A stretch of DNA of 64,000 nucleotides. Origin: Silvimonas soli. Lineage in GTDB: Bacteria; Pseudomonadota; Gammaproteobacteria; Burkholderiales; Chitinibacteraceae. The stretch lies in contig NZ_CP106736.1 of NCBI RefSeq assembly GCF_030035605.1, forward strand, positions 3,965,001 through 4,029,000, in the 5' to 3' direction. Position 1 is the first letter of the stretch, and every line of letters starts with the position of its first letter. This document shows, in pieces, positions 15,883 to 24,421 of the stretch. The position numbers were made by a program, and so were the translations under genes. The notes under the pieces are model-generated. The model was not told the origin of the DNA. It ran no database searches and saw only the letters and a list, made by a program, of their open reading frames with translations.

Positions 15883-18849
15883 TTAGAATTGGTAGCGCAG
15901 CCCGGCTTGGGCAGAAAGCTGTTTTTCATCGTCACCATACAATGCGCCCAGTTGCAGATTCAGTGTCCATTGCGCGGTCAGGTTCTGGTTGAGGCCCGCT
16001 TTGACACCCACCTGGTTGCTGGCTCGATCCAGCGTGACGCTCCGATTGTTCATGGTCAGCGTGGTTTCGCCCCACCCATGACGCCAGTCAAGGCTTATAA
16101 AAGGGGAGGGTGACCCGGCTGGAGTGAGCGGATTAACCCCACCCAGACGCACCCCCAGCCGGCTGCTGAAGCCTCGCGGATCGCCGGTGTTCACGTGGGT
16201 GTTGGTGTCTTTTTCAAACACGTCACCGCCAAAGTAGCGGTTCCAGATGACTTGGGCGAACGGAGTGACCGAGGCTTGCGGATTATCGAACGGGTTCAGT
16301 GTATAGCCGCTTTCAATCGAGACGGTGGCGGCACCGGAGTTGTAATTCTGCGTAGACAAATAATCGGCACTGATCTGGTTGCGTTGCCAGCCATAAAGTA
16401 ACCAGCTATCAACATAAGCACCCTGGCGATCCGTGTCATTCTGGAACCACGTCCCGTAAAGCCCGGCTGCGTAATTATCCAGGCTGCCCGTGGCGCGATT
16501 AGGGTTGCCGTTTGCTTGAGCCCAGGTGTCAACGTGCCCGTACCCAGCCATGACACCGAGGTGCAATTGTCCGGTGGCACTGGTAGCCCGATCAGCCAAC
16601 TCTGTACCGCCATGGATCAGCCACTGGTGCGATTGGAATTGCACCTGGTTTTGCACCGCGCTGGCATTGCTGCGGGCACCTTCCAGCCTGATCCAGCTGG
16701 AACAGCGGTCATTACCTGCGCCGGTCACGGCATTGTCCGCGGTATTGCAGCCGACATTGTTCAGACGATCATGCAAATCGTGGTTGAAAAGGGTGGCTGC
16801 GGCATAAGCGTTGCCGATATAGGAGCCGATTTCTGGTCGATAGCGCGGCGTAAGACCAGGTACTGGCGGTATGGGCGCAGGAGCGGGCGCTGGCACAGGG
16901 GTTGGTGCTGGAGTTGGTGGCGGCACAGGTGTTGGCGTTGGCGCGGGAGTTGGTGCAGGCGCCGGTGTTGGCGCGGGAGTCGGTGGCGGGGCTGGCGGAG
17001 TGACCGTAGATTGTAGATACCACTGTTCAGTGAATGGATCGTGCACCAGGCCATATTCATACAACCCGGCCACGGCGCGCCCAGCCAGTGCAAATGAAGT
17101 GGTTGCCGACGCTGCACCATTTTGCAGTGCAACAACCAGAATACCCTGCCGTGTGATATCTCCGGTTCCACCGACGTTACTGACACGGACTGAGGTCTGA
17201 CCGGTCGCCAGCGCGATGCCTTGAGCACCGTCCAACACCAGTTGGTCAGAGGCAGAACTGTCGCCGCCCAACGCTGTATTCAACAGCAAAGATCCCTGAC
17301 CGTTCAAACTGCCAATTAGATGCAGTTGATTGCCTGGCGTTTGTCCACGCAGATTTATGGTGCCGTTATTAGTCAGTAAACCAGTCAGCGTGAGTGCACC
17401 GCGTCCCTCGACATCCAGTGCGGGCGCTGCATCTGCCACGTCGATGTGTCCCTGATTGGTCACATTTGCATTGATTTGGCCATAACCGCCCAAAGTGCCG
17501 TTGTTGATGATTCCCAACGGGCTGTTCAAAGTTGCCTGTGGTCTTGCTGCTGCGCCAATCAATAGCGTGGCACCAGGGTCAATCCGGGTACCGGAACCTT
17601 GCAACGTACTAACGAGCTGCAATGTACCGCTTTGCACATGCAATGCGTCAAGCGAGCTTGCCCCCAAGGTGACGGGGCCAGACAAAGTCCATGCCTCACC
17701 ATTCATGATCAAATGATCAAACCCCGAAATGGGGGCATTTTCGGTTCCAAAATCGGTCAATTGCACGGTGTTATTGTTGCCGATACTGACCAGATTGCCG
17801 GTGACGCGCGAACCTCGACCCGTTACATCAATACCCAAAGTGGGGAAAGACACATGCGAGCCCAGCACGACAGTGTTGTTATCCCCGGTGAACTGCAGGG
17901 CAGTGGCACCCGATAAAGCGCCCAGGTTGTATACGCTATTGCCATTCCCGGCCAGTAACATGGCGGTACCGCCTGCAGAAATACTCCCGGCATTGACGAG
18001 GATGTTCTGATCAGCGCTGGACTGAATGGCGTTACCGGTTGTAGGGTTTTGAATCAGGCCATAATTGATCATCAGGCTTTGGGCTGCGGCGGTAAACAGC
18101 GCAGTGGCATCGCTGGCATTACCCCCGGTAATTACTCCGGTCGCTGTGTTGAGCAGCGAGTAAATGCCTCCGCCAAAGAACCAGAGTGCCCTGCCCGTGG
18201 TTGATATTGTGCCGTCATTTTCGATCGTGATCGCGTAGGCACCGTTGGAAACAATCCCCATCCTGCCAGTGATTGTGCCGCCTTGAAGGTTTTCGACCAA
18301 AGCGCCACGGCCCGAATAAATTGCAGACGATTGGGTCGAATTGATCTGGCCCGAGTTATAAACCTCAATTTAGCCGTTATCGGTATGTATGCCGTCCGGG
18401 CCCGAGATCACTGCGCCTACGTAGTTGTAAACGACACCACCATTGGTGAACTGGATGCCAGATGGCCCGCCACTATTAGCGGCATTTGACTGGATGGTGC
18501 CGTAGTTATCCACCCTGGTTGTCACGCCGCCGGTAATCCGGTCAAGGCTCCCCAGTTGCAGTGCCGAGGCTTGGATCGTGGCGTTATTCAAAACGCTGCC
18601 GTAATTGATGAATTGCCAGTCCTGTGTGTTGTCACCAGAGACTGCGATGCCCGCGTTGACAATACTGGTGGTCGGCCCAACCGCAAAACTGGCCTGCCCC
18701 GGATAGTTGTTATCCAGGTCGACGGTGGCACCGCTGCTGCTGGGCAAAAGCACTTGGGCCTGGGCAAGCAGGCTGGAGAATACTGGCCCCAGTGCCAACA
18801 TGGACAATCTGATGCGGGGGGCACCACCGCAATGTTTATTGACGCACAT
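15883..18849 (-). pseudogene. Type V autotransporter interrupted by one in-frame TAA
   Basis: Read leftward, the frame starts at 18849 with a GGGGAG ribosome site and a signal-like N terminus, then runs 159 codons to a TAA at 18370-18372. The same frame continues without shift for 829 codons to 15883. The passenger has repeated Asn/Gly motifs typical of beta-helices (IVNAGIAVSGDN, VDNYGTIQS, INNGTLGGYGQI). A Pro/Ala/Thr linker leads into a C-terminal beta-barrel domain ending in GLRYQF with the terminal Phe needed for outer-membrane insertion. The whole would be 988 codons, a normal size. The stop kills export unless suppressed, or it is a sequencing error. An internal restart cannot supply a signal peptide. 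Confidence 0.85.
16865..17000 (-). repeat. Low-complexity Pro/Ala/Thr repeat of the autotransporter linker
   Basis: The stretch consists of imperfect GGTGTTGGCG/GGAGTTGGTG-type units on the plus strand, coding for alternating Pro with Ala, Thr or Val on the minus strand. It separates the passenger from the barrel. Such repeats are prone to length change by replication slippage. Confidence 0.8.
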
Positions 18850-19046
18850 CTTGACTCCCCCCGTTTGTTACTACGGTCTGCCAAGGGCTGTTGGCGAAAG
18901 GGCGAGCTCTGCGCACATCAAAAGGTGACCGTTGCAACCTGCTCGACCAGGGTTTATATGCCTAGTCTAGTGCGCGGACCGGCGAAAGCCAGGGCACACC
19001 GGCGAAAGCAAACACGTCATGTAACGGAGAATATCGGGCAGAACAC

Positions 19047-19796
19047 TTACCGGCTGTACCACAGCATGCCGACTCGCTCGTGAAGCGCCCAGTAACTGGC
19101 AGTGAGCGATGGTGCGTCGGGCAGCAATTCCAGCAGCGTGAACGGGCGTTGGGTCTGGTATGACGTTGGCGCCAGCGTCACCATGAATCCAGCCTTGGTG
19201 AACACTTGCGCAGCGCGCGGCAAATGCCAGGCGCTGGATACCAGGGCGATTCGGCGATATTGCGGCAGCATCTTTTTGGCGAGGAATACCGCGTTGTCAC
19301 TGGTGTCGGCGGCCTGGCTTTCTATCCAGACTGGCGTCATGCCGTAATCCTGTCGCAGTACGCGCGCCATCAATTCGCCTTCGCTCAGCGCTTCCTGGAA
19401 CACCGCGCCACCGGTCACGGCCAGCGGTTTGCCAGTGCTGCGAGCCAGGCGCGCGGCGTAACGCACACGTTCGGCGGTGGTGCCATTAACGTCGCGTTCG
19501 TCCGGGTTTTGCAGTGCGCCAAACAAGGTGCCACCGCCCAGGCACACGATCGCATCCACTTGGGCCAGTGCGGCGGGGGAGATTGGCGGCGGTTCCAGCG
19601 ATGCCGTTAATGCTTTGCTGACCACGGGTGTGGAAATGGCCCACAGTACCAGCAGATTCGCCGCCAGCAAGCCACGCGCCAGACGTGGGCGACGATGCCA
19701 CAGCCACAGGCTGACCAGCCCGAGCAGGATAATGCAGCCCGGTGGCAACATCAGCGCAGCAAGACTGTTTTTGATCAGGAATGCGGGGTTGGTCAT
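19047..19796 (-). CDS. YdcF/ElyC-family membrane protein (DUF218)
   Basis: A 249-residue protein. The ATG at 19796 (MTNPAFLIKN) is chosen over an upstream start that only adds an uncharged leader. Two hydrophobic helices cover about residues 15-35 and 42-62. The DUF218 domain follows, with VDAIVCLGGG, RVRYAARLARSTGKPLAVTGG, ADTSDNAVFLAKK and ALVSSAWHLPRAAQVFTKAG. ElyC of E. coli acts in peptidoglycan and lipid-carrier homeostasis and SanA-like relatives affect envelope permeability; which role applies here is unknown. It lies downstream of the liv operon terminator. Confidence 0.82.
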   Translation of the reverse strand: MTNPAFLIKNSLAALMLPPGCIILLGLVSLWLWHRRPRLARGLLAANLLVLWAISTPVVSKALTASLEPPPISPAALAQVDAIVCLGGGTLFGALQNPDERDVNGTTAERVRYAARLARSTGKPLAVTGGAVFQEALSEGELMARVLRQDYGMTPVWIESQAADTSDNAVFLAKKMLPQYRRIALVSSAWHLPRAAQVFTKAGFMVTLAPTSYQTQRPFTLLELLPDAPSLTASYWALHERVGMLWYSR

Positions 19797-19857
19797 GGCG
19801 AGATCGGGTTGGTGGTGCAAAGTGGGCAAAGCATGCCGTGAGGCAAGCCGCAAAGCA

Positions 19858-19882
19858 AACGGGCCGCATGATGCGACCCGTT
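19858..19882 (-). terminator. Stem-loop after livF
   Basis: AACGGGCCGCAT at 19858-19869 pairs with ATGCGACCCGTT at 19871-19882, 11 of 12 positions matched. It lies 34 bases after the livF stop. The U-run is poor, so it may end transcription only partly. Confidence 0.5.
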
Positions 19883-19915
19883 CAGGCTTGTGGCAATGAC
19901 CACGCCTGTTACCAG

Positions 19916-20632
19916 CTACTCGCCCAGATAAGCGTGCTGGATACTCTCGTTGGCCAGCAGATTCTGTGCGGTATCAGCCAGGGTGATCTTGCCCGATTCC
20001 ATGACATAGCCACGATTGGCGGTTTGCAGCGCGAGCTTGGCGTTTTGCTCCACCAGCAGCATGGTTACCCCTTCGGCCGCGATCATGCGGATGATCTCGA
20101 AAATCTTCTGCACGATGATCGGTGCCAAACCCATCGAGGGCTCATCCAGCAACAGCAATTTGGGGCGGCTCATGATGGCGCGGCCCATCGCCACCATCTG
20201 TTGTTCGCCACCAGATAACGTTCCCGCCAGCTGTTTCTGCCGCTCTTTCAGGCGCGGAAATAGCCCGTAGACTTTCTCCAGATCAGTAGCGATCTCGGGT
20301 TTGTCGTTGCGGGTATAGGCTCCCATTTGCAGGTTTTCTTCGACCGTGAGCCGCGAGAAGATCCCGCGACCTTCCGGCACCATCGCCAGGCCATGTTTCA
20401 CGTAGGCAAACGACGGCAGTTTGAGCGTCGGCTGGCCGTCATAAATAATCTGGCCACCCGCAGGCTTGAGCATGCCGACCAGGGTTTTGAGCGTGGTGGT
20501 TTTGCCAGCGCCGTTGGCACCAATCAGCGCCACCAGTTCGCCCTTGTTGATTTCCAGATCAATGCCTTTCACGGCCTGGATGCCGCCGTAGGCCACTTTC
20601 AGGTCTTTCACTTGCAACAGCGGGGTGGTCAT
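19916..20632 (-). CDS. livF: Branched-chain amino acid ABC transporter ATP-binding protein LivF
   Basis: A 238-residue ATPase of the high-affinity branched-chain amino acid or amide/urea importer family. Walker A is GANGAGKTTTLKTL, the signature LSGGEQQMVAMGRA and Walker B LLLLDEPSMGLAP. The short length and C-terminal IQHAYLGE are typical of LivF. Its start overlaps the livG stop by four bases, so it is translationally coupled. It works as a heterodimer with LivG at the inner membrane. Confidence 0.92.
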   Translation of the reverse strand: MTTPLLQVKDLKVAYGGIQAVKGIDLEINKGELVALIGANGAGKTTTLKTLVGMLKPAGGQIIYDGQPTLKLPSFAYVKHGLAMVPEGRGIFSRLTVEENLQMGAYTRNDKPEIATDLEKVYGLFPRLKERQKQLAGTLSGGEQQMVAMGRAIMSRPKLLLLDEPSMGLAPIIVQKIFEIIRMIAAEGVTMLLVEQNAKLALQTANRGYVMESGKITLADTAQNLLANESIQHAYLGE

Positions 20633-21399
20633 TCCGGGGCTACTCCAAGATATGCTTCGACCACGCGCGGGTTGCTTTTGACTTCTGCCGGCACGCCTTC
20701 GGCGATCTTTTTGCCGTAATCGAGCACGGCAATACGATCACACAGCCCCATCATCAGTTTTACATCGTGTTCGATCAGCAGCACGGTAATGCCGTCGCCA
20801 CGGATTTTCTCCAGCAGCGCTTTCAATGCCACGGTTTCTTTCGGGTTCATGCCGGCGGCGGGTTCGTCCAGTGCCAGCAGGGTAGGGTTGGTGCCCAGCG
20901 CGCGGGCAATTTCCAGCCGCCGCTGATCGCCATAAGACAAGTTGCGCGCGGTTTCATCGGCGTGTTTGTCAATGCCCACATAGCGCAACAATTCTTGCGC
21001 CCGTGCTTTGATCGACGCTTCTTCCGCTCGCGTTTTCGGGCCACGGAACACCGCGCCAAACACGCCGGATTTTGTCCGTACGTGTTGACCGACCATGACG
21101 TTTTCCAGCGCGGTCATATTGGCAAACAGCCGAATATTCTGGAAGGTACGCGCAATGCCGCTTTCCACCACCACATAGGGTTTCTGGCGGAACAGATCGA
21201 TCCCGTTAAAAGTGAATTTGCCTTCATCCGGTTGATACAGGCCGGTGAGCACGTTGAACAGCGTGGTTTTGCCCGCGCCATTCGGCCCGATCAGCCCGTA
21301 AATTTCGCCCTTGTTGATGGTCAGGCCCACATCGTTCAGTGCATGCAAGCCGCCAAAGCGTTTGTGAATGCCTTCAATACTCAGCAGTGTTTCAGCCAT
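20629..21399 (-). CDS. livG: Branched-chain amino acid ABC transporter ATP-binding protein LivG
   Basis: A 256-residue ATPase. Walker A is GPNGAGKTTLFNVLTG, the signature LSYGDQRRLEIARAL and Walker B LLALDEPAAGMNP. The GIARTFQNIRLFANMTALEN segment is typical of LivG. The ATG at 21399 is used; it overlaps the livM stop by eight bases and has GGAG before it. Longer in-frame starts lie inside livM and are unlikely. Pairs with LivF. Confidence 0.92.
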   Translation of the reverse strand: MAETLLSIEGIHKRFGGLHALNDVGLTINKGEIYGLIGPNGAGKTTLFNVLTGLYQPDEGKFTFNGIDLFRQKPYVVVESGIARTFQNIRLFANMTALENVMVGQHVRTKSGVFGAVFRGPKTRAEEASIKARAQELLRYVGIDKHADETARNLSYGDQRRLEIARALGTNPTLLALDEPAAGMNPKETVALKALLEKIRGDGITVLLIEHDVKLMMGLCDRIAVLDYGKKIAEGVPAEVKSNPRVVEAYLGVAPE

Positions 21400-22543
21400 G
21401 AGCGTGCTCCGCGTCCTGTAAATCGGACTTCTCTTGTTCAGCAATTTCGGCCGTCGGGTGCAGCTCGGCGCGACGGCGGCGTGATGGCCACAAGCCTTCC
21501 GGGCGGATCAGCATGATGATGATCATGGCCAAACCGAACAGCAGCATGCGCAGGTTTTCCGGGTCGACGATGCGGCGGCCAAACAAGCCTTCCTGCAGCG
21601 GGTTGATCACATCTCGCAGGATTTCCGGCACGATCGACACCAGAATCGCCCCCAGAATCACACCGGGGATATTGCCCATGCCGCCCAGCACCACCATGCA
21701 CAACACCATGATGGATTCCATCAGCACGAACGATTCCGGGCTGACAAAGCCCTGGAAGCTGGCAAACAGCGCGCCAGACACGCCACCAAACGACGCGCCC
21801 ATCGCAAACGCCAGCAACTTCACATTGCGGGTGTTGATGCCCATGGCGTTGGCGGCAATTTCGTCTTCGCGAATCGCCACCCAGGCCCGGCCAATGCGCG
21901 AATGCTGCAACCGGCTGGTGACAAAGATGATCAGGCAGCAGAACGCCAGGATCAGGTAGTAGTACGAGTACACCATCTCGAAGCGCACACCGAGAAAATC
22001 AATCGGCTTGCCCAGCGTGTAGCCAAAGAAGTGCACTGGATCGATATTGTTGATGCCTTGCGGGCCGTTGGTGATGTTGATCGGGCGGTCCAGGTTATTC
22101 ATGAAGATCCGCACGATCTCGCCAAAACCCAGCGTCACAATCGCCAGATAATCGCCGCGCAGTTTGAGCGTTGGCGTACCCAGGATAAAGCCGAACACGC
22201 ACGCCACCACGCCGCAAATCACGATCATGATCAGAAACGGCGGATGCTGTAGCCACAGCGGCATCACTGCCTGCAACTGCGGAGAATTGAAGATGGCATA
22301 CATATAGGCGCCCACCGCATAAAACGCGATATAGCCCAAGTCCAGCAGCCCGGCAAAACCCACCACAATGTTCAGGCCCAGCGCCAGCATGATGTACAGC
22401 AGCGCGAAGTCCACCGCGCGTATCCACGATTTGCCGCTGGTAAAGCTGACGCCGAGTATCCACGGCAGCACCAGCAAAAACGCCACAAAAATGAACAGCG
22501 CAATTTGCCGTTGGCGGGGTGTTTTTAGAAAAGCAAAAGCCAT
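21392..22543 (-). CDS. livM: Branched-chain amino acid ABC transporter permease LivM
   Basis: A 383-residue inner-membrane permease with eight to ten hydrophobic helices. Family motifs are LNIVVGFAGLLDLGYIAFYA (about residue 58), RGDYLAIVTLGFGEIVRIF and GRAWVAIREDEIAANAMGIN. The ATG at 22543 is chosen because AAGGAT lies before it. A 120-base gap with a palindromic repeat separates it from livH. The C-terminal tail of about 25 residues after the last helix is charged. Confidence 0.92.
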   Translation of the reverse strand: MAFAFLKTPRQRQIALFIFVAFLLVLPWILGVSFTSGKSWIRAVDFALLYIMLALGLNIVVGFAGLLDLGYIAFYAVGAYMYAIFNSPQLQAVMPLWLQHPPFLIMIVICGVVACVFGFILGTPTLKLRGDYLAIVTLGFGEIVRIFMNNLDRPINITNGPQGINNIDPVHFFGYTLGKPIDFLGVRFEMVYSYYYLILAFCCLIIFVTSRLQHSRIGRAWVAIREDEIAANAMGINTRNVKLLAFAMGASFGGVSGALFASFQGFVSPESFVLMESIMVLCMVVLGGMGNIPGVILGAILVSIVPEILRDVINPLQEGLFGRRIVDPENLRMLLFGLAMIIIMLIRPEGLWPSRRRRAELHPTAEIAEQEKSDLQDAEHAHG

Positions 22544-22633
22544 ATCCAATATCCTTAATGGCCGCGTAGGGTTTGCATGCTTTGCATGCGAACGCGTTCA
22601 ATGCCGATAAATGTTTATCTTGCTGGGGCCATC

Positions 22634-22653
22634 GGTGCGCACAAGTGCGCACC
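22634..22653. repeat. Palindromic intergenic element between livM and livH
   Basis: GGTGCGCAC-AA-GTGCGCACC is a perfect inverted repeat with a two-base centre. On the minus strand it reads on from GTAGGGTGCGCAC, a pattern I recall from many betaproteobacterial intergenic regions. It could form a hairpin in the operon message between the two permease genes. Confidence 0.7.
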
Positions 22654-22663
22654 CTACGTAAAG

Positions 22664-23593
22664 TTACGCGCGTTCTGCGACGCGCTCGCCCAGCAGGCCG
22701 GACGGACGGAATACCAGCACCAGGATCAGCACCAGGAAGGCAAAGATGTCCTTATAGTTACTGCCGAGGAACCCGCCAGTAAGGTCACCCAGATAACCCG
22801 AGCCCAGACTTTCGATAATGCCAAGGGTGATGCCACCCAATACCGCGCCCTGCAGATTGCCGATCCCGCCCAGCACGGCTGCGGTAAACGCTTTCAAGCC
22901 AATCAAAAAGCCCATATAAGGGTGAGCCTGATCGTAATTGGCGGCGACCATTACGCCAGCCACCGCGCCGAGCGCCGAGCCGGTGATAAAGGTCATCGAA
23001 ATAATGCTGTTGATGTTCACGCCCATCAGCCCGGCGACTTCCGGGTTCTGCGCTGTAGCCCGCATGGCGCGGCCCAGCTTGGTGCGCTCGATCATGAAGA
23101 ACAGCCCACCCATCAATACAATGGCCAGAATGATGATGGCCACTTGCAGATCGGTAATCGCGGCGCCGTAAAAGTCATGCACGGTTTGCGGCAGGATTTC
23201 CGGGAAAGGGCGGTAGCTGCGGCCCCAGATCAGGCTGGCCACCTGCTGCAGCACAATCGACACGCCAATGGCGGTAATCAACGGAGCCAGCCGTGGCGCG
23301 CGGCGCAAGGGCCGGTAGGCGATGCGTTCCACTGCAAACCCCAGCAGCATGGAAACCGGAATCGCCATCAAAAGGCCCGCCAGTAACATCAGCGGGCCTG
23401 GTAAATGAATGTTGTGACCAACCAGCACGTTAATGCAGGTAATGGTGACCATGGCGCCGAACATCACAATCTCGCCGTGAGCAAAATTGATCAGTTGCAT
23501 GATGCCGTACACCATCGTGTAACCCAGCGCGATCAAGGCATAGATGCTGCCGATCACCAGGCCATTGATGATTTGTTGTAAAAAAATGTCCAC
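22664..23593 (-). CDS. livH: Branched-chain amino acid ABC transporter permease LivH
   Basis: A 309-residue inner-membrane permease, the partner of LivM. Motifs are GSIYALIALGYTMVYGIMQL INFAHGE split across the first two helices, RAMRATAQNPEVAGLMGVN in the cytoplasmic loop and KAFTAAVLGGIGNLQGAVLGG. It begins with GTG at 23593, with GGAG nine bases upstream. First gene of livHMGF. No livJ/livK-type binding protein lies in the 800 bases upstream or after livF, so the binding protein must be encoded elsewhere. Confidence 0.92.
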   Translation of the reverse strand: MDIFLQQIINGLVIGSIYALIALGYTMVYGIMQLINFAHGEIVMFGAMVTITCINVLVGHNIHLPGPLMLLAGLLMAIPVSMLLGFAVERIAYRPLRRAPRLAPLITAIGVSIVLQQVASLIWGRSYRPFPEILPQTVHDFYGAAITDLQVAIIILAIVLMGGLFFMIERTKLGRAMRATAQNPEVAGLMGVNINSIISMTFITGSALGAVAGVMVAANYDQAHPYMGFLIGLKAFTAAVLGGIGNLQGAVLGGITLGIIESLGSGYLGDLTGGFLGSNYKDIFAFLVLILVLVFRPSGLLGERVAERA

Positions 23594-24324
23594 TTTGTTT
23601 CATCTCCGATGACTGCTTGGGCTTGCTGGCAAAACTTGCGAATGAACCTGTGGACCTGGCGCTTATGGAGCCGCTGGCGAAATGGCCGGTCCGTCGCTTG
23701 TGGCGTTGGAGTTCGGGTTTCGATGCGATCCCACGGTGGTTGCCTTCGTGAAAAGGGTGCAGTCAGTTACGAAATCAACCATAACAGTTGCTGCGGTCAA
23801 CCTTACCTGTGTCAGTTTTTAGCGAACACCTGCTGCTTTCCCTTACAGTCAAGTCTTTAGTTATGCCTTTGTGACATATTCCCCGAGCCGCGCGCAAACT
23901 TGCTGCGGCTCGGTGTGGGGTGTGGTTCACAGAATTGGTGCAAGGCCGGGTTGGGCGAGGATAAACAGCAGCGGTAAGGATTGTTGGTGAGATTGCTGCT
24001 GAAAGATAACGAAGCAGGATGTGTGCCTGATACAGGGCACATCCAGGTGAACGGGGAGCGAGAGAGTTTGCTGAACTGAACGATCCGCGCACAGAGGGAG
24101 CGACGCCGCAATCTATGGGCACCACGCATCATCGGGTTCCTGGCTTGTGTCTGTTCAGCTTCGCCCGGCAGGTCGCTTTGCGGATCCGGCGACGGGTTTG
24201 CGCAGCCCGCAACTGCCCAACTTCATGTTAACGGCGCGGAAATCCGTTCAATAGATAGCCAGGGCGCATCGTTAATTGCGGTTGTTTGCACCAAACAAGG
24301 GCGCGACTTCAAACCCTGCAAAAC
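23594..24324. other. 730-base region upstream of livH, no gene seen
   Basis: Open frames up to about 115 codons occur on both strands, but they have no ribosome sites, no recognisable motifs and unusual Arg/Cys-rich composition. The livH promoter should be here. No binding-protein gene, RNA gene or strong operator was found. It might contain decayed coding sequence that I cannot recognise. Confidence 0.5.
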
Positions 24325-24392
24325 AAAAAATCCGGCCAGCCGGGTAGCCATACAAACACCCACTGTTTGTATGGCACGCCGACAGCCGGATT
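24325..24392 (-). terminator. Two-level stem terminator of the RND efflux operon
   Basis: An inner perfect 10-bp stem (24348-24357 with 24365-24374, seven-base loop) sits inside an outer 8-bp stem (AATCCGGC at 24329-24336 with GCCGGATT at 24385-24392). In the leftward direction the outer stem is followed by six U residues. It ends transcription after the outer-membrane channel gene 30 bases upstream. The inner stem is larger than needed for termination. Confidence 0.8.
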
Positions 24393-24421
24393 CCTCACTT
24401 GCACGCAAACAACACTTTCAA

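Noticed and set aside
16865..17000. Possible CRISPR-like repeat array
   Set aside because: Units are short, degenerate and in phase with a Pro-rich coding linker; there are no spacers.
16871..17200. Gly/Val-rich repetitive frame on the plus strand
   Set aside because: It is the reverse of the Pro/Ala linker of the autotransporter.
23609..23860. 83-codon plus-strand frame upstream of livH
   Set aside because: Trp/Arg-rich chance frame without ribosome site or similarity.
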